Shown in pieces: positions 8,025-15,045 of a DNA stretch of 17,062 nt (position 1 is its first letter; each line of letters begins with the position of its first letter). The stretch spans positions 1 through 17,062 of the forward strand of contig CAZGMJ010000087.1 in assembly GCA_964526785.1 (NCBI GenBank). The letters run 5' to 3'. Both the position numbers and the translations under genes were made by a program. The notes beneath the pieces are model-generated. The model made no database searches, was not told the origin of the DNA, and saw nothing but the letters and a program-made list of their open reading frames with translations. This stretch comes from CAZGMJ01 sp964526785. GTDB taxonomy: Bacteria > Planctomycetota > Phycisphaerae > Sedimentisphaerales > Anaerobacaceae.

Positions 8025-8075
8025 TGACACAACCCCCTCCTGTCGCCTGCCAAATGGGGTTCTGTCATGTGTCAA
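8024..8075. repeat. Imperfect inverted repeat over a start site
   Basis: TTGACACA (8024-8031) pairs with TGTGTCAA (8068-8075), and AACCCC (8031-8036) with GGGGTT (8056-8061), with a six-base bulge on one side. On the minus strand the right arm also contains a perfect TTGACA -35 box (8070-8075), but the spaced -10 position reads TGGCAG, which is poor. In RNA the hairpin would cover the ribosome site of the small ORF that starts at 8024. Confidence 0.4.
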
Positions 8076-8107
8076 CGCAGTTACGGATCCGCACACAGCC
8101 TCGGCCT

Positions 8108-8404
8108 TCAGGTGTGCCGCTCTTGCTGGGAACGCTCGATCAGAAGCCGCGCGATGCGCTCTTGCTCAACCGGCGGCAGTTCCTCGATCAAGTCGCGGCG
8201 TTTCGTCTCGGGCAACTGGCAGAGAAGATCGGCGATCACCGCCAGCCGGGCCTTGTCGGCCTCGGCGTGGGCGGGTTCGCTTGCTCCCGCTTGCCCCGCC
8301 GGCGTGGTGTCCATTTGGGATTCAGGGGCAAGATTGGGGGCAAGCAGAGAATCGGCCTGTTCTAAGTCCTTCTCTTGGCGGCCGTTGGCATCCTGCGCCG
8401 TCAC
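8108..8404 (-). CDS. 98-aa acidic/helical ORF ending next to the tRNA fragment, possibly a gene remnant
   Basis: From GTG 8404 the frame codes an N-terminal low-complexity part (DSLLAPNLAPESQMDTTPAG) and a C-terminal amphipathic helical part (ADKARLAVIADLLCQLPETK, then ELPPVEQERIARLLIERSQQ) that looks like real protein. There is no ribosome site at the GTG, and the frame is open rightward through the tRNA fragment to a TAA at 8507-8509. This suggests the 3' end of a longer gene whose front was cut off or replaced by recombination at the attachment site. The C-terminal part resembles tails I have seen on planctomycete element proteins, but I cannot name the family. Confidence 0.45.
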   Translation of the reverse strand: MTAQDANGRQEKDLEQADSLLAPNLAPESQMDTTPAGQAGASEPAHAEADKARLAVIADLLCQLPETKRRDLIEELPPVEQERIARLLIERSQQERHT

Positions 8405-8447
8405 GTTGCCAACGTGAATGTCGTGAGTTCGAATCTCATCGCCCGCT
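8401..8447 (+). pseudogene. 3' fragment of tRNA-Gly(GCC): integrase attachment-site scar
   Basis: The sequence folds as the 3' part of a tRNA: anticodon stem TCACG/CGTGA (8401-8405, 8413-8417) with the seven-base loop TTGCCAA giving anticodon GCC at 8408-8410; a five-base variable region; T-arm GTGAG-TTCGAAT-CTCAT (8423-8439); and the 3' acceptor strand CGCCCGC plus discriminator T (8440-8447). The expected 5' acceptor strand GCGGGCG and the D-arm are absent from the bases upstream. A tRNA cut at the anticodon stem is the classic product of tyrosine-integrase insertion at a tRNA 3' end, where the intact tRNA is rebuilt at the other junction. An integrase gene lies 0.8 kb away. On the minus strand the same bases give the 'RFELTTFTLAT' peptide typical of tRNA-shadow ORFs. 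Confidence 0.85.
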
Positions 8448-8448
8448 T

Positions 8449-8490
8449 GACGCCTCTGGTTGACATACGTTGCCCAGAGGCGTCTTTCTT
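8449..8490 (+). terminator. Rho-independent terminator after the tRNA fragment
   Basis: A perfect 11-bp stem, GACGCCTCTGG (8449-8459) with CCAGAGGCGTC (8474-8484), encloses a 14-base loop and is followed by TTTCTT. It begins one base after the tRNA 3' end, so it looks like the native terminator of the tRNA-Gly gene or its copy carried by an element's attP. Confidence 0.75.
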
Positions 8491-8640
8491 GCGCAGGGGG
8501 CGCGACTTACGACGATCCCAAAACGACTGCCCACAGCCCCCGTCTGGCCAGCGGTGGACAGCGATGGAATGCCGTGGACTGCCTTCCGGCACCGATTTCG
8601 GCACCATGACGTCACCGAACTCGGCACCGGGATGTCAGCA

Positions 8641-9105
8641 TCATCGCTTGGGGCCGTGGCGATGTTCCTGCCGCAATCGAAGCCTCATCCGAGCCGGGCC
8701 GGAGCCGGTCCCGAATTCCGACTCGACCGCCACAAAGCCCAGGTGCTGCCAGAACGGGATAGAACTGGCGGGCTCACAGAGAACCTCCACCTCATCCGCG
8801 CCCGTCGTCGTGGCAGCCCGAATGCAGTGTTCCGCCAGCAGTCGCCCGTAACCTTTCCCGCGATGCACCGGATGCACCTCGATGATGTCGATGCACCCGC
8901 CGCCTGAACCGACCACGGAGAAGCCAACAACCGGACCTTGATCACTCTCCCGGATGATGGACAACTGCCCCTTGTCGGCGGCGCTCTCGATGATGCCCAT
9001 GTTGCACCAGAACCCCCTCCCCGTCTCTGCAAGCTCAAACTCTTCACGAAGCCAGGCTTCAATCTCAGCCAAATCCGTCGCGTCTGCTGTCTCGATTACC
9101 GCCAT
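8641..9105 (-). CDS. GNAT-family N-acetyltransferase
   Basis: A 154-residue single-domain protein from ATG 9105, with GAGGGA about ten bases upstream. It begins M-A-V-I-E-T-A-D-A-T-D-L-A-E-I, the usual first strand and helix of GNAT enzymes. The acetyl-CoA pyrophosphate loop is seen as VHPVHRGKGYGRLL (R-G-K-G-Y-G at residues 82-87, the Q/R-x-x-G-x-G/A motif), and the C-terminal PFWQHLGF (117-124) is the family's 'FY-x-x-x-GF' element. Such enzymes move acetyl from acetyl-CoA to an amine; the substrate cannot be told from sequence. The gene sits between the tRNA scar and the integrase as a likely cargo gene. An upstream in-frame start (9171) is possible but lacks support. Confidence 0.85.
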   Translation of the reverse strand: MAVIETADATDLAEIEAWLREEFELAETGRGFWCNMGIIESAADKGQLSIIRESDQGPVVGFSVVGSGGGCIDIIEVHPVHRGKGYGRLLAEHCIRAATTTGADEVEVLCEPASSIPFWQHLGFVAVESEFGTGSGPARMRLRLRQEHRHGPKR

Positions 9106-9277
9106 GGCAGTGCATCCCTCTGATGGCCAAGAATGCTCGACCGCCTTCTTGCGCTGCTGAGCATACGCCAAGAGAGGCTGACAATGAATGGGCGAGCGTT
9201 GGGCCGCGTCACTGGTTTCGGTTCCGGCCAGTGTCAGAACCAGCGGCCCTTGCTCGCCGCAGAGGGCGAGGAAGCGG

Positions 9278-10732
9278 TCAGGCGCTTGGGGATGCTGCGA
9301 GAGCTCGCTTTGCCGCGTCTTGAGAGCCTGAGAAGTCCGGCAGCGAGTTCACCGCCCCGGCGACGTCGAGCAGGATTGGATCGGTATAAAACTCGTTCGT
9401 CAATTCCATCCGGCTGTGGCGCATGGCCTGCTGGGCCACGCGAGGATGGACGCCCGCAACGGCCAGGTGGGTGCAGAACGTCGTCCGCAGGGCGTGGATG
9501 TCCACCACCCGGCCCCGTGCGTCGGTCTTCTCGATCCCTGCCGCCTGGCAGTCAGCGTCGAAGACACGGATGGCGGGCGGACTGTCGAACAGCGGCCGGT
9601 CGAGGGGAAGGTCGTGACCGAGGTCGTCAAGGTGCCTGCGTAGCTCCGCCACCACGTCCGGTCGCAGCGGCAGGTGGGCATTATGACCGTTCTTCGTGTC
9701 TCGGCCCGACAGCTCGACGTACGGCGACGGGATCACATCCAGATGCAGGTTGCCGACGGTCAGGCTGGCCAGTTCCTTTCGCCGCAGGCCCGTCGAGACG
9801 GCCAGCAGGTAGAACCTCGCCCGCTGCCGACCCAGCTTTTCGAGCTGCTCACGACGATCCGGGGAGTCCGTCAGCCTTGCGACGCCTCGCTTGTAGCAGG
9901 CGTCGAAGTTCGCGGCTGTCAGTGACTCGAAGGTCCAGGAACTCCGGCCGCATTTATCATCCTCCGGAAGGGGCACGCTCTGGCGACCGACTTCCGCAAC
10001 CGGCCGGTGCCGAGCCACGCGGAGCAGTCTGCCGACCTCGTCGACGGTCAGAGCCCGTCGAACGTGCCGACGGTCGCTGGCCTGGTCCGCCTTCTGCACG
10101 CCGCTCAACGGGTTGTCTGACATCCGCTTCGACCGCTTCATCCAGCCACAGAACGCCTTGGCCGTCGCGAGGTATTCGTTTCGGGTGCTGGCCGCCATGC
10201 TGGCGTTCTCGGCGTCCTCAAGCCATCGAACCACTGCTTCGGCGGTGATGTCGCCGACCTTGCGGAAGCCGCACTCGCCCAGCAGGCGGTTCAGCCTGCT
10301 CTCGACGTTGCGGCGATAGTGGGCCGATACCTTCCGCCCGCGAACTCGCTTGGTCTTGAGGTGCTCCAGATAGTCACTGACGTGCTCCGTCAACGGCCGT
10401 TTGACGTGCCCGGCCGTCTCCATCTCGGCGGGCGTCAACAGGCCCGACCGCACCTTCTCGATGTCGGTCCGGATGTCGGCCAGCACCTTCTGCGCCGCCT
10501 GCTTCTCGCGGCAGCCGGTGGAGACCCGCCGATCCCGGCCGTCGGCGTCCACGTACCGGGCGTACCAGACGTCCGAGACGTACATGATCCGCTCGCCATC
10601 CTCGTGGAGCGGGGCCATCTTCGTGTTGCCTCGCCCGTCCACCCAGCGGGCCATGGGTTTGCCTCGGCGGGTGATGATCTCCGCGCCGGCTGGCATGTCC
10701 ATCGGGTACGTCTTCCTGTACAGCGTCGCCAT
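9278..10732 (-). CDS. int: Tyrosine recombinase (phage-type integrase)
   Basis: A 484-residue integrase from ATG 10732, preceded by GGAGGAAGGAA. The N-terminal ~100 residues (M-A-T-L-Y-R-K-T-Y, GAEIITRRGKPMARWVD) are the accessory domain that I know from planctomycete integrases. A SAM-like core-binding domain follows (~112-215: LTEHVSDYLEHLKTKR, STRNEYLATAKAFCGWM). The catalytic domain carries the full set: R317 (TGLRRKEL), K347 (RDTKNG), H413 and R416 (HALRTTF), H439 (MRHSRMELT) and nucleophile Y449 (NEFYTDP). It should catalyse site-specific integration and excision, most likely at the tRNA-Gly(GCC) scar found 0.8 kb downstream of its 3' end. It is intact. Ten more codons upstream are open but less likely to be used. 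Confidence 0.93.
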   Translation of the reverse strand: MATLYRKTYPMDMPAGAEIITRRGKPMARWVDGRGNTKMAPLHEDGERIMYVSDVWYARYVDADGRDRRVSTGCREKQAAQKVLADIRTDIEKVRSGLLTPAEMETAGHVKRPLTEHVSDYLEHLKTKRVRGRKVSAHYRRNVESRLNRLLGECGFRKVGDITAEAVVRWLEDAENASMAASTRNEYLATAKAFCGWMKRSKRMSDNPLSGVQKADQASDRRHVRRALTVDEVGRLLRVARHRPVAEVGRQSVPLPEDDKCGRSSWTFESLTAANFDACYKRGVARLTDSPDRREQLEKLGRQRARFYLLAVSTGLRRKELASLTVGNLHLDVIPSPYVELSGRDTKNGHNAHLPLRPDVVAELRRHLDDLGHDLPLDRPLFDSPPAIRVFDADCQAAGIEKTDARGRVVDIHALRTTFCTHLAVAGVHPRVAQQAMRHSRMELTNEFYTDPILLDVAGAVNSLPDFSGSQDAAKRALAASPSA

Positions 10733-10864
10733 GATTCCATTCCTTCCTCCGGGCCGGGGCATACGCCCCGACCCGGCCTGTCGTCCGTGACACTGAGCGG
10801 CCGGTCGCCAAACACCTCAAGGGCTTTCCGGCCGGAATCTCCCGCACGCGCTCGACGAAGTGAC

Positions 10865-10935
10865 GCAGTGCCAAAAGTGCCAAAAGCCCCCGCGATTCAG
10901 GTGATCGCCTGACCTTTTGCCACTTTTGGCACTGC
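10865..10935. repeat. Long inverted repeat (22-bp arms) between replication gene and integrase
   Basis: The left arm at 10865-10886 and right arm at 10914-10935 are complementary at 21 of 22 positions. Each arm contains a tandem pair of the unit GTGCCAAAA (one copy altered in the right arm). The 27-base centre holds a second, near-perfect dyad, TCAGGTGA/TCGCCTGA (10897-10912). It lies 19 bases after the PrimPol stop and 133 bases before the integrase start. It could terminate the upstream operon, control int, or be a recombinase or replication-initiator binding region. Confidence 0.8.
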
Positions 10936-10953
10936 GCGCCCCGGGGTCCATGT

Positions 10954-13251
10954 TCAGACCGCCATGGCCGGGGCCGCCGGGTTGATGCGGTGGACGACCT
11001 TCGGCCGCCCCTGGGTCGTCTGGTTCTCCACACGCAGCCAGTCGAGCTCGACCAACTCGGCGACGGCCAGTTGCACCTGGTGCTTGTCGCTGAGCAGCGA
11101 CCAGTGGTTGCGGTACACGTCGCGGTCGGTGAAGCCGTCGGCCACTTCGCCCGTGACGATCTTCTTGGCCAGCGCCCGGGCGTGAACGACGCCCGGCTCG
11201 ATGCCGACCGCGTAGATGCGACGTGCGTGGGTCTCCAGCAGGTCGCCCCAGGCAATGGCCCGGGCAACCGCGTCGTCGCCGACCGGGCCCTCTCGGGCCT
11301 CGCTCAGGTGGATGATCAGCGACAGCGCCGGGATCAGCTTGCGGTACTTGATCAGGTGGCTCTCCATGGCCGGGTGTTCCTCCGTCCGGCGGAGGCGGTT
11401 CTCCCGGGCCGTCATCCAGGCGTTGAACCGCTCCTGCCCGGCGGGGTCGAAGTGGAAGAACGGCACCCCCGACTCGTCGAAGATGTCCGACTCCGCGCCG
11501 ACGGCCATCGGGTTGAGGTTCTCAAGCCGCTTGAAGACGTCGAATGCCAGGTCGCGGGCGTCCTTGTCCGGGTAGCGGTCCACGACCCGCCACTCGCCTG
11601 GGTCGTCCGGCCAGACGGATAGCTGGAACCGCTGCATGAAACCGTCATCTCCCCGGCCGCCTCGAATGGCCTCGCTGAGGTACATGCCCAACGGGCCCGG
11701 CTGGATGCTGCCCAGGATCGACGTGCACGCGCCGGTGACGCTGGTGTTGCCCCGGCCGATCCGGTCCGACTCGAAGCAGGCATTGCCGGCCCAGGACTCG
11801 AGGTAGAACTCCCGCGCCCCGTTCTGTCCCGGCCGCTCGAGCGACTGGAGGAACCCCATCATCTCGTCGCGCTCGACCAGCACGCCGTTGGGGTTCTCGG
11901 AGAGTACCTCGGCGAGGGCCTCGACGGTGGTGTCGTTGACGACGTAGCGGCGGCGCTTGGGTTTCTCGGGCAGGTCGGGCACCAGCCCGTCACTGAGCGT
12001 CTCGACATCCTCGCCCTTGGCGAGCGCAGCCTCGACCTTCCGCTTGGCCTGCTTGGCCTCGATGTCGGCCAGTTCGCGCTGTCGCTCGTAGACCTTCATC
12101 GCGGCCTTGTACTCGTCGCGGGCGGCCTCGGTCAGCACGCGGATGGGCGTGAGCACCTTCTTCATCGGCGGGGACTTCATCATGCTCGGCCGACCGATCA
12201 ACATGCCCCATAGGTTCGGGTACTCGGTCCAGTCGTCCAGTTGCAGCGGGCGAATGGCGGCCCTTCGTCCGATGATGGCGGCCAGCGCCACCATCGCGCA
12301 GACGGCCGGGAACTCGACCGGGCATTGCATCCGCTCTGCGATGTCGACCACCCAGGGGCGGACGGTCGACGGCAGCAGCACCGGATCGAACACCGCCACC
12401 GGGGGCAGGTCCTCCGGGATTGGCTGCGGATCGGGCCAGTCGGTACCGTCGCCGAGATATCGTTCGGGCCAGCATTCCACCTGGGCCTGGCGGCAGGTGT
12501 CCGGATCGTACCGCCCGATGCTGGCGGCGATGCGATCCACCTCGGCCGCATCCAGCGGCGGCTTGCAGCGGTGGAGATTGATGGCCTGCAGGGCCGGGGC
12601 GATCTCGCCAGCCGTCATGCCGATCTGCCGCATGTGCCCGGCCTGGCTGGCCAGCGTCTTGTTGCGGTAGCCCTCCGGGATGTCTTCACCGGCGACGGGC
12701 TCGTCTGATGCCACAAGCCCAACCTGTGCGTCCTGTGCGATCAAGTCGACGAGCCAGTCGGGTGCCTCGGCCATGAGGCGCTCGCCCGGCTCCTGCCCGA
12801 ACATCCAGCAGTATTGCCGACCCGACTCATGGTCGGAGGGCGGCGCGATGATGTATCCGCCGTCCCCTCGGGTATCGATGCCCCGGCCGATTTTGCCCAC
12901 GCTGCACGGCACGGGGCGGCCGGGCCAGGCAAACAGCAGGTGACGTCCGCCACCGCCGGTCTGGCTTTCGACCGTCTCCGGCAACTGGCCGTGCTCGGCC
13001 TCCAGCAGCTCCAGTGAGATATCGCCGTGATGTCTCGGATCAACATCGACGGCGAACATGCCGGATTCCTGTCCGGTCCGCAGGCCGATGGCGGCGTCCG
13101 GCCAACGGGTCCACCACGACTTGATGACATCCATGTCGGTGGTCGCCTCGTAGAATCCGCGCTTGACCAAGGGATAGTGCCCGACGGGGTGGCAGGGAAA
13201 AGCCTGCCACCCCAGCCGGGCGTACTCGAGGGCTGCGTCGAGAAGGGTCAT
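10954..13251 (-). CDS. PrimPol (bifunctional primase-polymerase) fused to DUF3987 helicase-like domain
   Basis: A 765-residue replication protein from ATG 13251. Residues 1-175 are an archaeo-eukaryotic-type primase-polymerase (Prim-Pol): early ALEYARLGWQAFPC, the metal-binding AVDVDP (D69, D71), TGGGGRHLLF at 98-107, and IDTRGDGGYIIAPPSDH ending near 141. Residues ~190-250 form a helical primase C-terminal region (EGYRNKTLASQAGHM). From ~290 a DUF3987 domain follows with a P-loop-like GRPSMMKS (353-360), a Lys/Glu-rich helix (RQRELADIEAKQAKRKVEAA) and a long C-terminal part. Such fusions prime and probably unwind DNA for plasmid, phage or satellite replication. The start lies seven bases after the stop of the gene before it. 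An upstream in-frame ATG (13464) would overlap that gene and is rejected. Confidence 0.88.
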   Translation of the reverse strand: MTLLDAALEYARLGWQAFPCHPVGHYPLVKRGFYEATTDMDVIKSWWTRWPDAAIGLRTGQESGMFAVDVDPRHHGDISLELLEAEHGQLPETVESQTGGGGRHLLFAWPGRPVPCSVGKIGRGIDTRGDGGYIIAPPSDHESGRQYCWMFGQEPGERLMAEAPDWLVDLIAQDAQVGLVASDEPVAGEDIPEGYRNKTLASQAGHMRQIGMTAGEIAPALQAINLHRCKPPLDAAEVDRIAASIGRYDPDTCRQAQVECWPERYLGDGTDWPDPQPIPEDLPPVAVFDPVLLPSTVRPWVVDIAERMQCPVEFPAVCAMVALAAIIGRRAAIRPLQLDDWTEYPNLWGMLIGRPSMMKSPPMKKVLTPIRVLTEAARDEYKAAMKVYERQRELADIEAKQAKRKVEAALAKGEDVETLSDGLVPDLPEKPKRRRYVVNDTTVEALAEVLSENPNGVLVERDEMMGFLQSLERPGQNGAREFYLESWAGNACFESDRIGRGNTSVTGACTSILGSIQPGPLGMYLSEAIRGGRGDDGFMQRFQLSVWPDDPGEWRVVDRYPDKDARDLAFDVFKRLENLNPMAVGAESDIFDESGVPFFHFDPAGQERFNAWMTARENRLRRTEEHPAMESHLIKYRKLIPALSLIIHLSEAREGPVGDDAVARAIAWGDLLETHARRIYAVGIEPGVVHARALAKKIVTGEVADGFTDRDVYRNHWSLLSDKHQVQLAVAELVELDWLRVENQTTQGRPKVVHRINPAAPAMAV

Positions 13252-13258
13252 GGTGCAA

Positions 13259-13798
13259 TCAGTCACCGGCGGGCTCCTTTCGGCAGCAAGCGCCCTGCCG
13301 CACGGAGGGGAACCCCCAGCTCCTGAGAATCCAGTCGATCTCATTCGGGGTTTCCGGGTGCCCTTCGCGGCCGACGAGGACACGTGCCAGTTCATACGCG
13401 ATGACATCGCGGGCCTGGCAGTCGCAGTGAGTGTCCATCCATGCCAGGTCCAGGAAGAAGCCACACTTGGGCTGCGCGATCTCTCCTACCAAGCCCGCGA
13501 GGTGTTGCTGCTTCTTCCGCCATCGCCCCAGGAGGCAGAGCCGCGCGGGCTCCGGAAGCTTGGCCCAAACCTGCCGGAACAGCCGAATGAAACGACGTTC
13601 GTCCCCATCGGTGCAGAACAGGTAGATGCCGTAGCTCGGCAGCAGGGGCACAGAGCACAGGCCCGGTTCCGTCCGCATGTGCGCCTCCGCATACGATCCG
13701 GCTGTTGCCTTCTTGGCCCAATCCAGCCAATCCAGCTTTGCCGTATCGACGCGGCCATTGTTGTTGCTCTGGATTTCGGCAGACTGTGTTCGCGTCAT
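13259..13798 (-). CDS. Unknown 179-aa protein in the replication operon
   Basis: I do not recognise a named family. The protein has an N-terminal part with WLDWAKKATAG, a middle GIYLFCTDGDERRFIRLFRQ followed by VWAKLPEPARLCLLGRW, and a C-terminal FFLDLAWMDTHCDCQARDVI followed by AYELARVLVG. The layout (FRQVWAKLPEPAR..LL..W, then a helix A-Y-E-L-A-R-V just before an aspartate/glutamate-rich end and SWGF) recalls phage zinc-peptidase-like proteins with H-E-L-A-H, but both histidines are missing, so it would be an inactive relative if related at all. Its ATG overlaps the parB-like stop (ATGA) and its stop is seven bases before the PrimPol ATG, so it is certainly part of this operon. Confidence 0.75.
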   Translation of the reverse strand: MTRTQSAEIQSNNNGRVDTAKLDWLDWAKKATAGSYAEAHMRTEPGLCSVPLLPSYGIYLFCTDGDERRFIRLFRQVWAKLPEPARLCLLGRWRKKQQHLAGLVGEIAQPKCGFFLDLAWMDTHCDCQARDVIAYELARVLVGREGHPETPNEIDWILRSWGFPSVRQGACCRKEPAGD

Positions 13799-15045
13799 CG
13801 TGTTATCTCCATGTCAGTCGCCCGGGACTCCGATCCATCGGGCTGGGTGAAAGTGCGGCTGCACACGCAGCCGGCTGTCTCGAACTCACTGCGGAATCGG
13901 TCGGGGTTCGGGCCCAGGTAGGCCACCGCGTATCCATGTGGAATTGCATAGGTCTTGTCGCCGCGCCGGAACCGGATGTACCCTGTCACGAAGCACACAG
14001 CCGACGCGGCCGAGAGCAGGGCCTGGAACCACGGGGTCTCGGTGCTGCTCTTGATCAGGACGACTGCCTCGGTGACCTGGCCATCCTCGACGTGCTTGAT
14101 CAGCTTGCGGCAGAAGCGATCAACCCAGGGATCAATGCACGGCGGGAACATCCAGACCCTCCCCGACCACGACCGGGAAAGCGCATCCTCAAACTCCTGG
14201 CCATTGGCCCGAGGCTGTACGGTCAGATCGATCTCGCCCATGGCGGCAGTGGCGCGGTCGACATAGACCTCCAGGTCGGTGCACTCGGACTCGTCCGGAT
14301 CGGGCCTGTACTGTGGGGCGTCGGCAACGGTCGAGGCGATTCTCTTGCGGCCAAGCTCGGTCACGAGCCGCTGCATGTACTCTTCGCCGTACACCTTGAC
14401 CATGAGCCGGGCGGCTTCCTCTGGCTCGGGGTCCGGCCTCGGCCTGCCGCGAACCGGCTTGACCGGCGGAGTCTTCTTCGTCGTCGAATGCTTGGACCGG
14501 CCGATCCTGGCCGTCTTCATCCGGGTCGGCTTGCCCGTCTTGGGGTGGACGAAGGTGCGGTCCTTCAGATCATACTGGCGAACTTCGCCAGTATGGACTT
14601 CTCGGGTATTGCTCACGGTCTTGTGGTGCACCCCGCATCGCTTGGCGATCTCACGATCCGACCACTGCGCCCATTCGTCGTCGCCCAGGAGGGTCAGCAC
14701 CGCCTTGCGCTTGTCGGCGTTCGTCCGACGCAGCCCATGGGTGGCGTTCGCCCCGACCGAGTGCAGGATCGCATCCCGCAACGTGCCCGGGCGGACCTCG
14801 GCGGCGATGACATTCCGACCTGCCTTCCGGGTCGCCCAGTAACGGTGAAAGCCATCGGCCAGCCAGTACGTTGCGCCATCGTGAAAGACCGTCACCGGCG
14901 GGAGGACCTCGCCCTGGCGGTACAGGTCGGCGTACTCAGCCACGACCTCATCGCTGACCGCCACTCGCGGCTGGGTGCCGCCGTCGGTGCGGATGCGGTC
15001 GACGTCGAAGTACTGGACTGGGGGCCTGTCGTCTTGGACCACCAT
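13795..15045 (-). CDS. ParB-like/HTH protein with C-terminal Dam-like domain
   Basis: A 416-residue protein. Residues ~8-100 are a ParB/Sulfiredoxin-type nuclease-fold domain (YFDVDRIRTDGGTQPRV, then ADGFHRYWA at 63-71 with the G-x-H-R signature). Residues ~125-150 form an HTH (QWSDREIAKRCGVHHKTVSN). After a basic Pro-rich linker, residues ~285-395 resemble phage DNA N6-adenine methyltransferases (VVLIKSSTETPWFQALL, VCFVTGYIRFRRG, YAVAYLGPNPDRF). The expected N/D-P-P-Y/W catalytic motif reads F-P-P-C, so methylation is doubtful. ParB-like proteins in such elements act in transcription or partition; no ParA is visible. ATG 15045 overlaps the upstream stop (TGATG); a GTG three bases earlier is possible. 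The end overlaps the next gene (ATGA). Confidence 0.8.
   Translation of the reverse strand: MVVQDDRPPVQYFDVDRIRTDGGTQPRVAVSDEVVAEYADLYRQGEVLPPVTVFHDGATYWLADGFHRYWATRKAGRNVIAAEVRPGTLRDAILHSVGANATHGLRRTNADKRKAVLTLLGDDEWAQWSDREIAKRCGVHHKTVSNTREVHTGEVRQYDLKDRTFVHPKTGKPTRMKTARIGRSKHSTTKKTPPVKPVRGRPRPDPEPEEAARLMVKVYGEEYMQRLVTELGRKRIASTVADAPQYRPDPDESECTDLEVYVDRATAAMGEIDLTVQPRANGQEFEDALSRSWSGRVWMFPPCIDPWVDRFCRKLIKHVEDGQVTEAVVLIKSSTETPWFQALLSAASAVCFVTGYIRFRRGDKTYAIPHGYAVAYLGPNPDRFRSEFETAGCVCSRTFTQPDGSESRATDMEITR
14571..14595. promoter_or_regulatory. Perfect 25-bp dyad inside the parB-like gene
   Basis: CATACTGGCGAA (14571-14582), a single central C, then TTCGCCAGTATG (14584-14595): both 12-base arms are exactly complementary. 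A one-base centre fits a protein-binding dyad better than an RNA hairpin. It lies just after the codons for the HTH of a ParB-type protein and encodes H-T-G-E-V-R-Q-Y, so a parS-like or autoregulatory site is the simplest guess. The role is inferred. Confidence 0.6.

Larger units (their letters stand above)
8401..8607 (-). pseudogene. Possible C-terminal remnant of an integrase overlapping the att site
   Basis: The minus frame from ATG 8607 (upstream A-E-F-G-D-V, then MVPKSVPEGSPRH) runs into the antisense of the tRNA fragment and ends R-F-E-L-T-T-F-T-L-A-T. Tails of this style, with a 'G-A/D-x-x-V-P-K-S' segment followed by a tRNA-antisense peptide, are familiar from integrase genes whose 3' ends read into their own tRNA attachment site. 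The frame is closed by a TGA just inside the end of the GNAT gene, so no integrase body is attached. This is pattern recollection and could be chance. Confidence 0.25.

Noticed and set aside
8375..8447. A complete but unusual tRNA-Gly gene
   Set aside because: The 5' acceptor strand needed (GCGGGCG) and a D-arm are absent; upstream bases do not pair with the 3' acceptor strand.
9133..10248. A 371-codon plus-strand frame opposite the integrase
   Set aside because: It is a shadow of the integrase, whose full catalytic residue set proves the minus strand; the product is low-complexity Arg/Pro/Ser-rich.
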